A stretch of 64,000 nucleotides of DNA from Bradyrhizobium elkanii USDA 76 (GCF_023278185.1 NZ_CP066356.1:2286001-2350000); one strand, 5' to 3'. Numbered from the stretch's first letter, positions 17,613 to 26,287 are shown. The notes: generated by a model not told the origin, from the sequence alone. Made by a program: numbers and translations.

Positions 17613-18050
17613 TCAGTAGCACCGCGTGATGTTGACGGTGCGGTCGCCGCCGCGGCCGGGCACCGTGACGCTCTCGGTGGGGCAGCTCGACACATAGGGG
17701 CGATCCGACGGCACCACGGCTGGCGGATAGCGATGCGCCCAATCCCACGGCACATCCTGGGTGTAGGTGTAGCGGACGTCATTCGAGACCGGCGCCGGGA
17801 CCTCGGCGGCGAAGGGAACGCTCGCCGCACCATCATAATATCCGCCCGCGTCGGGCAACACGATGCCGGGCACCCGCACATGATGGCGGAAGGCCGGATG
17901 GTGCGAGGAGAACGTGCCGCGCGCCGCGGATCCGGATCTCGCATAGGTTTCGGTCGGGGAAGCCAGCAGCAGCGCTGCGACGCCAAGAGAAGCCATCAGG
18001 GACGCCATCAGCGCCCCAGTTGTTCGATACGCCATTCTTCGAAGAGCCAT
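17613..18050 (-). CDS. Secreted protein of unknown function
   Basis: About 145 residues from the ATG at 18050. In-frame ATGs at 18107, 18080 and 18035 are also possible, and none has a clear ribosome-binding site. The stretch TGALMASLMASLGVAALLLASP looks like a signal peptide ending near TYARS. The mature part contains HHPAFRHHVRVPG, an Asp/Tyr-rich middle and two Cys (SSCPTES and NITRCY) that could pair in the periplasm. No domain is recognised. It is a single gene, convergent with bfr. Confidence 0.65.
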   Translation of the reverse strand: MALRRMAYRTTGALMASLMASLGVAALLLASPTETYARSGSAARGTFSSHHPAFRHHVRVPGIVLPDAGGYYDGAASVPFAAEVPAPVSNDVRYTYTQDVPWDWAHRYPPAVVPSDRPYVSSCPTESVTVPGRGGDRTVNITRCY

Positions 18051-18209
18051 GGCACGCACCAACTCGCGGTTACGGAGCATTTCTGCAGACGCTAGGCCGC
18101 GCCTCATGGCGCCCGCAAACTCATCCTTAATTATTGGTTAACAAGTAAGGTTAACAGAGAGTAACTGTTTCAAATTGACGCGACCTCCCGCGCAGATGGC
18201 GGGCGCCGT

Positions 18210-18563
18210 TCAGACAGCATCCGCCGGAACGAAGCAGCTGATGATGATGCTGCCGCGGTGGTGCACGTACCACACCACGGCCTCGCCGACCGGATTGCCG
18301 CGATCGCGGATCACGGCGCGCTCCGGCACCATCATCCACTCGCCCTCGATCGGCACCCAATAGGCGCCGCCCCGAACGTCGTAGCTGGTGCGATGGCCGT
18401 CGGAGATGTCGCAGCACGGCACGCCATTCGGCGCGATCACGCTCTTGAACCAGGCGCGGATCTCGGGCGGCACGTTGTCGTATTGGCCGTTGTCGAACGC
18501 CAGTGCAGCGCACGCCATCATGGCGAGCCACGCAAGCACCGCGACATGCGCGAGCCTTCGCAT
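18210..18563 (-). CDS. Small secreted protein with Cys pair, function unknown
   Basis: A 117-residue protein from the ATG at 18561-18563, which has GGAGGAAG directly upstream. The signal peptide AHVAVLAWLAMMACAALA leads to FDNGQYDNVPPEIRAWFK. The mature part has GVPCCDISDGHRT with adjacent cysteines and one later Cys in IIISCFVPAD. The composition and conserved-looking core suggest a genuine periplasmic protein. I recognise the look of a family common in Bradyrhizobium but no named function. The in-frame ATGs upstream give a basic extension lacking a signal peptide. Confidence 0.75.
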   Translation of the reverse strand: MRRLAHVAVLAWLAMMACAALAFDNGQYDNVPPEIRAWFKSVIAPNGVPCCDISDGHRTSYDVRGGAYWVPIEGEWMMVPERAVIRDRGNPVGEAVVWYVHHRGSIIISCFVPADAV

Positions 18564-18717
18564 TGCCTTCCTCCGGCGAAAACTTCTACGTGACCCGCGC
18601 ATAGCGTCGCGCAAATCCGGTGTTTGCGCGATTAGGCACGAACCGCGCGCGGGATGCATGCTCAAAGAATCGGCGAAGCCGCGCAGTCAGGCGTGATGCA
18701 GTGCGGGATGGTTGCGC

Positions 18718-19065
18718 TCAGGATGATTGCTTCGCGCGCGCCTTCTTCGCGGATTTCACTGCGATATTGTCCCGTGCCATTTTCAGCGCGCTGCGCAGCG
18801 TGACCTGATCCGCCTTCGCGAGGCGGACATTGGTGCTGCCGCTCTTGCCCCAGCCGCCCGGCACCGGCCGGAAAATCTCCGGCTCGGCCTCGACCACCAT
18901 CGCCTGCTGCTCGGGTGTCAGCTTCACCATGCCCCAATCCTGGTCGGGATAGCCGAGCGTCGCGAAGATGCGCTTGCCGACGCGGAAATCTGTTGTGCCG
19001 TGATGCGCGCCTTCAACGACCTCGGGCAGGCTCAGCGCAAGGCGGCGGAAGCGATCAGCGGACAT
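18718..19065 (-). CDS. MmcQ/YjbR family protein
   Basis: A 115-residue protein of the MmcQ/YjbR (CyaY-like fold) family. Typical features are LALSLPEVVEGAHHGTTDFRV near the N-terminus and KLTPEQQAMVVEAEPEIFRP in the middle, ending in a Lys-rich tail. Family members are proposed DNA-binding proteins, but evidence is thin. It lies 17 nt after the stop of the next gene upstream, an alpha/beta hydrolase, so the two may be co-transcribed. The start is the ATG at 19065. Confidence 0.85.
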   Translation of the reverse strand: MSADRFRRLALSLPEVVEGAHHGTTDFRVGKRIFATLGYPDQDWGMVKLTPEQQAMVVEAEPEIFRPVPGGWGKSGSTNVRLAKADQVTLRSALKMARDNIAVKSAKKARAKQSS

Positions 19066-19082
19066 CGCCCCGGCCTCGATGG

Positions 19083-20138
19083 CTACATCGTCGGCACCGT
19101 CTGCAACAGTTCCTGCAACTGCCTGGCATAGAACTTCGCATCGCCGGTGGTGAGATGGCCGCGTGTCTCGCGGCTTGCCGGGATCAGATCAATCCTGCCG
19201 TTCTTGATCCGCTTCATTGCAGCTTCAGTGACGCCGGTCTCCGGCGGATTGCGTTCATCGTCGGCGGCGTTGATGGCAAGCAGGGTTGCCTCGATCTTCT
19301 CCAGTCCGGCGGAGGGATCGTAGTCGTGCGAGGCCTCCCATTGATAGATGTAGTCGTTGGCATCCGATGTGACCGGCAGCGCCAGCTGATCGTCGACCAG
19401 CTTGTCGGCCTGCGCTGCGGTTGGCGCCAGGGTCTGGTAGCCGAGCGTGCCGCCGGCGCTGGCAAAGCGATAGGCGGCGATGGCGTATTTCATCATCCGC
19501 GGCTGGCTGGTGTAGTTGCCGCCATTGTAGTCGGGATCGTTGCGGATCGTTTCCAGCATCGTCCGCCGCAGCATCCAGTTGCGTGCCGCCATCGCGGTCG
19601 GCTGCGAGGCCATCGGCACCAGCACGTCCATCATCCGCGGATAGCGCACACCCCAGATCCAGGTGTGCATGCCGCCCATCGAGTTGCCGATCACGAGCCG
19701 CAGATGCTTGATGCCGAGCCCTTCGGTGACGAGCCGGTACTGCGCGTCGACCATGTCGTTGTAGTCGTATTTCGGAAAGCTGGTCCGCATCGCGTCCGAC
19801 GGCTTCGACGATTTCCCGTGCCCGATGCCGTCGGGGATGATGATGTAGTATTTCGCCGCGTCGAGCGGCTGGCCGGGGCCGAACAACTGGCCGGCAAAGG
19901 TCGGCGTCAGCATGCTGGCGGCCGAGCCGCCGGAGCCGTGCAGCACCAGCACCGGTTGTCCGGTCGGCGCGCCGACCGTGGTGTAGTGCAGCCGCAGTTC
20001 CGGCATCACCTCGCCGCTGTGAAACTTGAAGTCCTTCCCGGTCCACTCGCCATCCTGCGGCGTGGGGTAATCTGCAGCCATGGCCGGTACCGACATCGAG
20101 ACGAGAGCGGCCGCAAGCGCCGCGCACAAACGGATCAT
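19083..20138 (-). CDS. Secreted alpha/beta hydrolase, homoserine-acetyltransferase-like
   Basis: A 351-residue exported alpha/beta-fold protein. The signal peptide CAALAAALVSMSVPAMA precedes ADYPTPQDG. The nucleophile serine sits in GNSMGGMHTW, an acid in NAADDERNP and the histidine near ETRGHLTTGD. The oxyanion-region LHGSGGSAAS and DGIGHGKSSKP are as in the MetX (homoserine O-acetyltransferase) group. The periplasmic location makes a methionine-pathway role unlikely, so it is best called a hydrolase or acyltransferase of unknown substrate. The ATG at 20138 begins the signal peptide; an ATG at 20195 is rejected. Confidence 0.85.
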   Translation of the reverse strand: MIRLCAALAAALVSMSVPAMAADYPTPQDGEWTGKDFKFHSGEVMPELRLHYTTVGAPTGQPVLVLHGSGGSAASMLTPTFAGQLFGPGQPLDAAKYYIIIPDGIGHGKSSKPSDAMRTSFPKYDYNDMVDAQYRLVTEGLGIKHLRLVIGNSMGGMHTWIWGVRYPRMMDVLVPMASQPTAMAARNWMLRRTMLETIRNDPDYNGGNYTSQPRMMKYAIAAYRFASAGGTLGYQTLAPTAAQADKLVDDQLALPVTSDANDYIYQWEASHDYDPSAGLEKIEATLLAINAADDERNPPETGVTEAAMKRIKNGRIDLIPASRETRGHLTTGDAKFYARQLQELLQTVPTM

Positions 20139-20237
20139 GGTGCTTCTCCCCACGCGCGGCGCATTTGTCCAGCCGCGTCGGTGCAAGCCTAGCATGACGG
20201 AAAACGTCGTCCACGCGGCTGACGCAGAAGTGTCCGG

Positions 20238-20639
20238 TTAACTCGCCTTCAGCACGTTGAGTGCGTACCAGCCCCAATAGACACGGTGACGCCGGATCAG
20301 GCCGTCCTCGATCTCCATGACCTCGACCAGATCCATCTGGTCGCCGTCCGGAGACTGCCGCGGATATTCCCAGGTGAGGACGCGGCCGTCGCTGAAGAAA
20401 CCCTGCTTGAAGCGCCGCCGTTGCGGCGGGTTGGTGCGGAACACGCGCGCGATGAACGCGCGCAGCTCGTCGCGGCCGCGGACGATCCCGTCCTTGGTCT
20501 GCATCAAATGCTGGACCAGCGGGCTCTCGATCGAGGCGTCGGCTGCATAGAGCGCGAGCGCCGCCTCGAGGTCCTTGTTGCCGAGCGCTTCATCCCAGAG
20601 CCTGTAGATGCGTTCCGCGTCGTTGCTGCCGGCTGTCAT
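20238..20639 (-). CDS. SnoaL/NTF2-like polyketide-cyclase-fold protein
   Basis: A 133-residue protein with the NTF2/SnoaL-like fold. Evidence is IYRLWDEALGNKDLEAALAL, an Asp in LYAADASIESPL, and VEVMEIEDGLIRRHRVYWGW at the end. Family members include isomerases, cyclases and ligand-binding proteins, so a specific activity cannot be named. The ATG at 20637-20639 is used; longer in-frame extensions run into the divergent ArsR promoter. It is divergent from the ArsR-type regulator at 20779, 139 nt away, so that regulator may control it. Confidence 0.82.
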   Translation of the reverse strand: MTAGSNDAERIYRLWDEALGNKDLEAALALYAADASIESPLVQHLMQTKDGIVRGRDELRAFIARVFRTNPPQRRRFKQGFFSDGRVLTWEYPRQSPDGDQMDLVEVMEIEDGLIRRHRVYWGWYALNVLKAS

Positions 20640-20778
20640 GCTTGTTCCCTTGAGTTTGGTCGACTGCCGCCCATTTGAACGGAGGAGGCCGCCGCGACGT
20701 TTCAGGAAAATCTGAAATGAGCTGCGCGGCACGGCGAATGCGGGTAGGACGTTTCGGCGCGATCTGGAGGACGATGCG

Positions 20779-21468
20779 GTGGGATCATCCCAAGCCCTGC
20801 AGCCAGGATTTTCGCGGATCGCCGAGGCATTGGGCGATCCGGTCCGCGAGGCGATGGTCAGTGCGCTGGCCGACGGCAAGGCGTTGCCGGCGGGCGAGCT
20901 TGCTGCGGTCGCCGGCATTTCGCCGCAAGGCGCCAGCGCGCATTTGCAGAAGCTGGTCGACGCCCACGTGCTTTCGGTGTGGGCACAGGGCAGGTTCAGA
21001 TATTACCGGATCAGGGACGACGACGTCGCGGCGCTGATCGAGAGCCTCGTCGATCTTGCGGCCAAGGCCACCGTGGGGCCGCGGCGTGCGATGCCGGCCG
21101 AGCAGCTCAGGCAATCGCGCACCTGCTACCACCACCTTGCGGGTCAGCTCGGCGTGCTGTTGTCGAATGCGCTGATCCGACGCCGCCTCGTCGTGATCGA
21201 CGGCCGCGATGGTCGTGTGACCGAGCAGGGGCTGGCCTGGTGCCGGGCCGAGGCGATCGATTTCGATCCGGCGCGGCAGCCGCATCTGCGGCTCTGCAAC
21301 GACTGGACCGAGCGCGTGCCGCATCTCGCCGGTCCGTTTGCCAATGCCGTGCTGGCGCGGCTGGTCGAGATGCGCGGCGTTGCGCCGCATCGGATTCCGC
21401 GCGCATTGCGGATCACCGATCGGGGGCGGGCGTTCTTCGACCGGCTTGGCGTCCAGGTTCCGTTCTGA
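20779..21468 (+). CDS. ArsR-type winged-helix transcriptional regulator
   Basis: A 229-residue regulator starting at a GTG (20779) with CTGGAGG at 20764-20770. An ATG at 20774 is in another frame. The N-terminal winged helix is ArsR-like: FSRIAEALGDPVREAMVSAL, recognition helix ISPQGASAHLQKLVDAHVL, wing WAQGRFRYYRI. The C-terminal half (about 110-229) has Cys in SRTCYHHLAGQLG and EWC-like positions and could bind a metal or small ligand. It is longer than minimal ArsR proteins (about 100 residues). It is divergent from the SnoaL-like gene, a possible target. Confidence 0.85.
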   Translation: MGSSQALQPGFSRIAEALGDPVREAMVSALADGKALPAGELAAVAGISPQGASAHLQKLVDAHVLSVWAQGRFRYYRIRDDDVAALIESLVDLAAKATVGPRRAMPAEQLRQSRTCYHHLAGQLGVLLSNALIRRRLVVIDGRDGRVTEQGLAWCRAEAIDFDPARQPHLRLCNDWTERVPHLAGPFANAVLARLVEMRGVAPHRIPRALRITDRGRAFFDRLGVQVPF

Positions 21469-21483
21469 AGGCGACGAGGTGAA

Positions 21484-21729
21484 CTAGCGGCCGTCCTCGA
21501 CCTCGGTCTCCGGGCGGTCGTTGCCGGAGGCGGTTTCGGTCAGCCATTTGCCGTCCGACGTCTCGTACTGGATCGCCTCGGTGCGGCCGGGGACGCGCTG
21601 CTCGTTGGCGGCGCGTCGGGCAGCGGCGAGTGCCGCGGCGTGGGTAGGAAATGGTTCCGAGAACACCCCGTTGACGGTATAGGCCCAGCCGCCGTCGTGC
21701 TGGACGACCTTGTAGATCACGTGGCTCAT
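21484..21729 (-). CDS. DUF2188-like small protein
   Basis: An 81-residue protein from the ATG at 21727-21729. MSHVIYKVVQHDGGWAYTVN followed by FPTHAAALAAARRAANEQ resembles the DUF2188 pattern, a short beta-sheet domain with an Ala-rich helix. An acidic tail ends in TEVEDGR. Function unknown. It is convergent with the ArsR gene, with 15 nt between the ends, and divergent from the DUF2277 gene. The in-frame upstream start at 21777 is rejected on composition. Confidence 0.75.
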   Translation of the reverse strand: MSHVIYKVVQHDGGWAYTVNGVFSEPFPTHAAALAAARRAANEQRVPGRTEAIQYETSDGKWLTETASGNDRPETEVEDGR

Positions 21730-21848
21730 CAGGAACCTCGCTCCACCGTGGACGATGACACTGCCAGAATAGACCACGATGTCGTATTTTGCAGCAGCCG
21801 ATCGTCCTTGAGAGAGCCGCCCCGTTGCCGCGGGCGAGGGAGACCGAC

Positions 21849-22115
21849 ATGTGCCGCAATATCAAGACGCTGTTCAACTTCGAGCCGCCCGCCACCGAGG
21901 ACGAGATCCACGCCTCGGCGCTGCAGTTCGTGCGCAAACTGTCCGGCTTCAACAAGCCGTCGCACTCCAATGAGGCTGCATTCAATCTGGCCGTGGCCGA
22001 GGTCTCGACCGCCGCGCGCAAGCTCCTGATCTCGTTGCAGACCACGGCACCGGCGCGCGATCGCGAGGTGGAGGCGGAGAAGGCGAGGGAGCGTTCGCGC
22101 CTGCGGTTTGGCTGA
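21849..22115 (+). CDS. DUF2277 family protein
   Basis: An 88-residue protein whose N-terminus MCRNIKTLFNFEPPATEDEI is diagnostic for DUF2277. The second helix is LQFVRKLSGFNKPSHSNEAA, and the C-terminus is a charged helix (DREVEAEKARERSRLRF). The family is cytoplasmic and uncharacterised. The ATG at 21849 is preferred over an in-frame ATG at 21789 by fit to the family. Confidence 0.88.
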   Translation: MCRNIKTLFNFEPPATEDEIHASALQFVRKLSGFNKPSHSNEAAFNLAVAEVSTAARKLLISLQTTAPARDREVEAEKARERSRLRFG

Positions 22116-22200
22116 GGGCGGGGCGTACCGTGATGCAGATCACGGTACGGCGCCGCGCGTCCGGGCATCGGTGCCGTTCACCCGATCCTGGAGCGACGCC

Positions 22201-22425
22201 ATGAAGCCTGCCCTGCTCACGTTCTGTTCGATTGCGTTCGCCGTGCTCTGGACCTGCGGCATGCTGTGGTCGAGCGGGAAGATCGACCTTGCCAACGTCA
22301 TCATCCTGTCGGCCTGCGGGGCGCTCGCGGGCGTTGCCTGGTACTACGCGATGCGCTGGGTCTTCCAGCTCATGCACCTCGCCCGGCCCTCCGATCCTCC
22401 GGCCAATCCGGGCGCGGAGCGGTAG
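22201..22425 (+). CDS. Small membrane protein, two helices
   Basis: A 74-residue protein from the ATG at 22201, with TGGAGCGACGCC upstream. The two hydrophobic helices are LLTFCSIAFAVLWTCGMLW and VIILSACGALAGVAWYYAMRW. A Pro-rich tail follows (ARPSDPPANPGAER). No family is recognised. It ends 56 nt before the convergent collagen-like gene. Confidence 0.65.
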   Translation: MKPALLTFCSIAFAVLWTCGMLWSSGKIDLANVIILSACGALAGVAWYYAMRWVFQLMHLARPSDPPANPGAER

Positions 22426-22480
22426 GCATCGGGCGCGACACGGACCGAGCTGGCCGTGTCGTCGCGCGAGGACAAAAGGG

Positions 22481-23008
22481 TTACTTCTTGTCCTTCTTGC
22501 GGTGCTTCTTCTTTTTCTTGTGATCGTCGTCCTCGTCGTCATCATCAGCGAAGTCGATGGCGTCGACGTCAAGCGCGATCGCTTCCGCTGCCGCGCGCTC
22601 GGCGGCATCGCGCTCGGCGAACTCGGCGGCTTCACGCTCCTTGGTGCGCTTGTAGTCTTCCCAGGCGTCGAAGATCATGTGCAGCCACGGCATCACCTGC
22701 TCGATCGACGGCAATTGTCCGGGCGGACCGGCTTCACCGCGCGGGCCGGCCGGTCCCTGCGGTCCCTGTGGACCAGCTTCGCCGCGCGGACCCTGCACGC
22801 CCGCCTTGCCTTGCGCTCCCGGCTTGCCCTGGGGACCCGCCTTCCCAACCAGTCCGGGCTTGCCCTGCGGACCCGGCTTGCCGCGCGCACCTTCCGGCCC
22901 CGGCCGCCCCGGATGTCCCTGCGGACCGGGCCGACCCGGCTCGCCCTGACGGCCCTGCGGCCCCTGCGCCCCTCGTGACCCCTGGCGGGAGATTGTCTCG
23001 TCAGCCAC
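22481..23008 (-). CDS. Collagen-like triple-helix repeat protein
   Basis: A 175-residue protein with 30 uninterrupted Gly-X-Y triplets (residues 10-99, GSR through GQL). After it come a hydrophobic helix ([18 protein letters not shown]), a charged Ala/Glu coiled-coil-like segment, an Asp tract and a Lys-rich end ([13 protein letters not shown]). The GTG at 23006-23008 is chosen because GGAG lies eight nt upstream; a TTG at 23032 is the alternative. No signal peptide is seen, so it may be cytoplasmic or use a non-classical route. Bacterial collagen-like proteins are often surface filaments; the role here is unknown. The GC-rich opposite-strand frames are shadows of the repeat. Confidence 0.85.
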   Translation of the reverse strand: MADETISRQGSRGAQGPQGRQGEPGRPGPQGHPGRPGPEGARGKPGPQGKPGLVGKAGPQGKPGAQGKAGVQGPRGEAGPQGPQGPAGPRGEAGPPGQLPSIEQVMPWLHMIFDAWEDYKRTKEREAAEFAERDAAERAAAEAIALDVDAIDFADDDDEDDDHKKKKKHRKKDKK

Positions 23009-23138
23009 TGATATGCTCCGTCGCGATTTCAAGCCGCTTGTAACAGAGGTTGGATGACGGCTTCAATTCTGCCCGGCGCCGCTGATGCAAGCGATCAACA
23101 GTCATAATTCGATGCGAAGATCGTGACGGGAGGACGCG

Positions 23139-24134
23139 TTGCGGATTCTGAACGACAGGCGCGGGGCAGTTGCAGGCGACGCAACAAAGGCGCTGACGTT
23201 CGACATCGTGGTGACGCGGCACGATCTGCGCGATGAAGCGGCGTTTCGCAACACCGGCGTCCTCGACCTTTATGCCGAGCTATTTCCTCCGAACGAGCGC
23301 GACGCCCCCGACGACATTGTGCGCTGGGTGCTGTCAGACGATGTCGGCGAGCGACGAGAGTTCAGCGTCGGCGGCCGGAAGCTGTCATATTGTCTCGACT
23401 CGCGGTGCTTCATCTTGCGCGCGGAGGGGCGCGCGATCGGCCTCGGTTTCTTCACCTACGATCACGCAAGCGAGCTGATCTACTGCAACTATGTCGGCGT
23501 CGCGAAGGCGTGGCGCGGCGGCGGCCTGGCGGGCCGGTTCTATCGCGAGATGATCGAGATGCTCGACGCCCTGTTTCCACGCAATATCGGCGTGGTGCTC
23601 GAGGTCGAGCCGTATGATCGCGATCGCCTGGCGGCGGTCATCGGTGATCTCGAACGAACGGGCGTGAGGCAACTCGCCGCGGATCAACAGACCGGGATTC
23701 GCAGATTGTTGCGCGTCAGCTGGTACGACAAGCTCGGCTATTGCTTCTTCTGCGACGCGCGCGACATGCAGCCGCTTGTGTGTCGCTCGCCATGCCTCGA
23801 TCCATCGCTGTTGCCATCCGCTTGGGTCGGCGCGGAGGAAAATTATTGGTTGGCCTGGCAGTCGCGGACCGGCGCGCCGTCGGTGGAGGGCGAGCGCGGG
23901 GGTGAGCTCTGGCAAAGAGCCGTCGCTGCGATCTATGTCGAGATCCTCGCAAAATCCCTGGTCGACGACGATCCGAATGGGCGGCGCGACTATTGGGACT
24001 ATGCGACGGCGCTGGTCGCGCAGACGCTGCAACGGGCCGCGATGACCGAAGTGCGTCTGGCTCGCTGCCTCGACGCCGAGGGCAGCGAGCTATTGTCGCG
24101 CTGGCGGCGGCTTGCGATCGACCCGCCGATCTAG
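23139..24134 (+). CDS. GNAT-family N-acetyltransferase-like protein
   Basis: A 331-residue protein starting at a TTG (23139) with GGGAGGA at 23128-23134. The middle has the GNAT core: YCNYVGVAKAWRGGGLAGRF matches motif A, the acetyl-CoA pyrophosphate loop, and VSWYDKLGYCFFC matches motif B. Two extra regions flank it: an N-terminal segment with VLDLYAELFPPNERDAPDD and a C-terminal helical domain of about 110 residues with no recognised fold. The substrate is unknown. It stands alone and converges with a small Fis-type gene, 13 nt apart. Confidence 0.75.
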   Translation: MRILNDRRGAVAGDATKALTFDIVVTRHDLRDEAAFRNTGVLDLYAELFPPNERDAPDDIVRWVLSDDVGERREFSVGGRKLSYCLDSRCFILRAEGRAIGLGFFTYDHASELIYCNYVGVAKAWRGGGLAGRFYREMIEMLDALFPRNIGVVLEVEPYDRDRLAAVIGDLERTGVRQLAADQQTGIRRLLRVSWYDKLGYCFFCDARDMQPLVCRSPCLDPSLLPSAWVGAEENYWLAWQSRTGAPSVEGERGGELWQRAVAAIYVEILAKSLVDDDPNGRRDYWDYATALVAQTLQRAAMTEVRLARCLDAEGSELLSRWRRLAIDPPI

Positions 24135-24147
24135 CGTCGACGTGCGG

Positions 24148-24408
24148 TCAGGCTGCAGCGTGCTCGCTCAGCGGCACGTCGATGCCGTCGGCCGAATATT
24201 CGCGGATCTTGTTCCGCAACGTCCGGACCGACAGCCCGAGCACGCGCGCTGCGCGGGTGCGATTGCCGTCGCAGCGCGCAAGCGTTTGCAGCACGAGCTC
24301 GCGCTCGACTTCATCGACGGTCGCGCCGATCAGCAGTGGGACGATTTCATTTGGAGCCAGCGACGGCAGCAGCGCTTCCGGCGACGGTACGGTGGACGCG
24401 TAAGACAT
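24148..24408 (-). CDS. Stand-alone Fis-type helix-turn-helix protein
   Basis: An 86-residue protein from the ATG at 24406-24408 with GGGAGGAG upstream. Residues 32-75 form a Fis/NtrC-type DNA-binding domain: VERELVLQTLARCDGNRTRA followed by ARVLGLSVRTLRNKIREY. This is like the C-terminus of sigma-54 activators such as FlbD, without receiver or AAA+ domains. It may be a nucleoid-type or truncated regulator. The 169-nt region upstream, to the SDR gene, holds no ORF. Confidence 0.82.
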   Translation of the reverse strand: MSYASTVPSPEALLPSLAPNEIVPLLIGATVDEVERELVLQTLARCDGNRTRAARVLGLSVRTLRNKIREYSADGIDVPLSEHAAA

Positions 24409-24577
24409 GAACTCCTCCCGATCAACGCCCGCTTCGTCGGTGAAGCGAAGACATCGAGAACCAACTACCCCGTAGATCCACGGTGTGCCGGTTTGGTTAA
24501 CAAGCCCTTAACGCGCTCCTAACTCCCTGCTTTGTAAGCAAAATACCCAGAAATCGCCACGATTGCGGTTCCATCCG

Positions 24578-25345
24578 TCACAATGTGCGGTATCCGCCAT
24601 CGACCATCACGATCGATCCCGAGACATAGGCCGACAGGTCCGAGGCGAGGAAGATGGCGGGGCCGACGATGTCCTCCGGCTTGCCGGCGCGGCCGAGCGG
24701 GGTGTGGTCCATGAAGACCTTGACGAGGTCGGGATTGGTGGCGCGCACCTTCTCGTTCAACGGCGTCTCGATGAAGCCCGGCCCGATTGCATTGACGCGC
24801 ACACCATCCTTGCCGAGCTCGGCGGCCAACGCCTTGGTGAAGCCGAGCACGCCGTGCTTGGAGGCGGTATAGGCCGGCGAACTCGGCGTGCGCAGATGCA
24901 CGAAGGACTGGATCGAGCCGATGTTGACGATGCGTCCCTTGTTCTTGCGCAGTGGCGCGAGGAACGAATGCGTCACGTTGAACACGCCGGTGAGATTGAT
25001 CGAGATGATGTCTTCCCAATCCTTGATCACGGCCTCGTCGGTGCCGAGCATGCCGTTGCGGCGCGCGATGCCGGCATTGTTGACCAGGATCGAGACCGGC
25101 CCGACCTTGTCGGCCACTCGCTTTGCCATCGCGACACAGGCGTCGCGATTGGTCACGTCGAGCGCAAAGCTCTCCGCCTTGCCGCCGGCATTGCGGATCT
25201 CCCTGGCCGCTTCCGCCGCCGCATCGCCGTTCATGTCGAGCAGCACCACGCGCGCGCCCTCGCGGCCGTAGCCGAGTGCGATGGCACGCCCGATGCCCGA
25301 GCCTGCACCGGTAATGACGGCGATGTGATTGTCGAGAAGGGCCAT
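24578..25345 (-). CDS. SDR-family oxidoreductase
   Basis: A 255-residue classical short-chain dehydrogenase. The cofactor motif is TGAGSGIGRAIA at residues 11-22, with Asp in VVLLDMNGD suggesting NAD preference. NNAGIARRNG and the catalytic Ser (IGSIQSF), Tyr and Lys (YTASKHG) are present, and the C-terminal VSGSIVMVDGGYRTL is typical. The substrate is not clear; FabG-like and sugar or alcohol dehydrogenases share this layout. The ATG at 25343-25345 is used. It is divergent from the J-domain gene at 25470. Confidence 0.9.
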   Translation of the reverse strand: MALLDNHIAVITGAGSGIGRAIALGYGREGARVVLLDMNGDAAAEAAREIRNAGGKAESFALDVTNRDACVAMAKRVADKVGPVSILVNNAGIARRNGMLGTDEAVIKDWEDIISINLTGVFNVTHSFLAPLRKNKGRIVNIGSIQSFVHLRTPSSPAYTASKHGVLGFTKALAAELGKDGVRVNAIGPGFIETPLNEKVRATNPDLVKVFMDHTPLGRAGKPEDIVGPAIFLASDLSAYVSGSIVMVDGGYRTL

Positions 25346-25469
25346 GGCGTTTCCTCGTTCTGATTTGTGAGCGTTGTCGACAACACTATTCAAAACTGCG
25401 CCAACCGAAACGCCAAGCCGCGTTTGCGCGTTGCTGTTATCCGGATTCGGATGACAGCACGGACCGATC

Positions 25470-25943
25470 ATGGACCCGCATATCAGACACTGGAAAGTTG
25501 CGATCGAGCGCTTTTGCGCGGCGCCGGACCCTGACTATCGCGAGATCGCCAAGATGGTCGCCGAGATCGCCGCGACCGACATCGACGAGACGCTGCGGCA
25601 TGCGGCCGCACAGGTGCTGCCGATCTTGCGCCAGGCGGCGCTGAAATCGGCCGACCGCCGCACCAAAGCGATGGCGCTGCGCCGTCTCGGCATCGTCAGC
25701 GATGCGCTGCACATGCTGTCGGCACCGCGGTTCGGCCGGCGCGGCCTGACGCCGAAAGCGCTGACGCAGGAGGAGCAGTACCGGCAATTGCTCGGCCTGC
25801 CGTTCGGCCGCCGGCTCGCAGCGACCGAAGTCCAGCAGGCTTTCAAGCGCGCCGCCAAGACGGTGCATCCCGACGGTGGCGGCAACGGCGCGGCATTCCT
25901 CGAACTCGCCGCCGCGCGCGACGCCCTGATCAAGCATCACTGA
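25470..25943 (+). CDS. J-domain protein with C-terminal DnaJ module
   Basis: A 157-residue protein. The N-terminal 95 residues are helical, with an Arg/Lys-rich middle. The C-terminal part, YRQLLGLPFGRRLAATEVQQ onward, contains the HPD motif (KTVHPDGGGNGAAF) that stimulates DnaK ATPase. No Gly/Phe or zinc region is present, so it is a type III-like co-chaperone. The ATG at 25470 overlaps nothing. It stands alone, divergent from the SDR gene. Confidence 0.82.
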   Translation: MDPHIRHWKVAIERFCAAPDPDYREIAKMVAEIAATDIDETLRHAAAQVLPILRQAALKSADRRTKAMALRRLGIVSDALHMLSAPRFGRRGLTPKALTQEEQYRQLLGLPFGRRLAATEVQQAFKRAAKTVHPDGGGNGAAFLELAAARDALIKHH

Positions 25944-26032
25944 CGCTGGATCGCGTCACTACCTGACAGCACAAGGACGGACGCCGCGCTGTTGCCGCGT
26001 GTCCGCCCTTTGCGTGATCGAATGGCGTTCGC

Positions 26033-26287
26033 TCAGAACGAGCAGGTGCCGTTGTTCAGGAGGCCGGTCTTGTAGCTGAACGCGGCGTCGAAGGTCGGCA
26101 GCTCCTCGCTGACGATGGAGAAGTTCGCCGGCCACGGCGTGGTCGGGATGCTCTGGTCCCAGATCTGGCAGAAGCCGGTGTCCTGCCAGCGGATCAGATG
26201 ATAGGGCGTGGCGCTGGCCGGGCTTGCCGCGGCAAGCACGGACACGGTGGCGGCAATGGCGGCACAGGCAATCGCAAGACGTCGCAT
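26033..26287 (-). CDS. Small secreted protein, function unknown
   Basis: An 84-residue protein from the ATG at 26285-26287. The signal peptide LAIACAAIAATVSVLAAASPASA is followed by TPYHLIRWQDTGFCQIWDQS and ends LLNNGTCSF. Two Cys in the mature part may form a disulfide. Composition suggests a short periplasmic or secreted peptide of unknown function. A weak hairpin lies just past its stop (about 25972-26011), with no T-run. Confidence 0.72.
   Translation of the reverse strand: MRRLAIACAAIAATVSVLAAASPASATPYHLIRWQDTGFCQIWDQSIPTTPWPANFSIVSEELPTFDAAFSYKTGLLNNGTCSF

Noticed and set aside
22232..22978. Pro-rich plus-strand frames opposite the collagen gene
   Set aside because: They mirror the Gly-X-Y repeat on the other strand and have no start site or domain.
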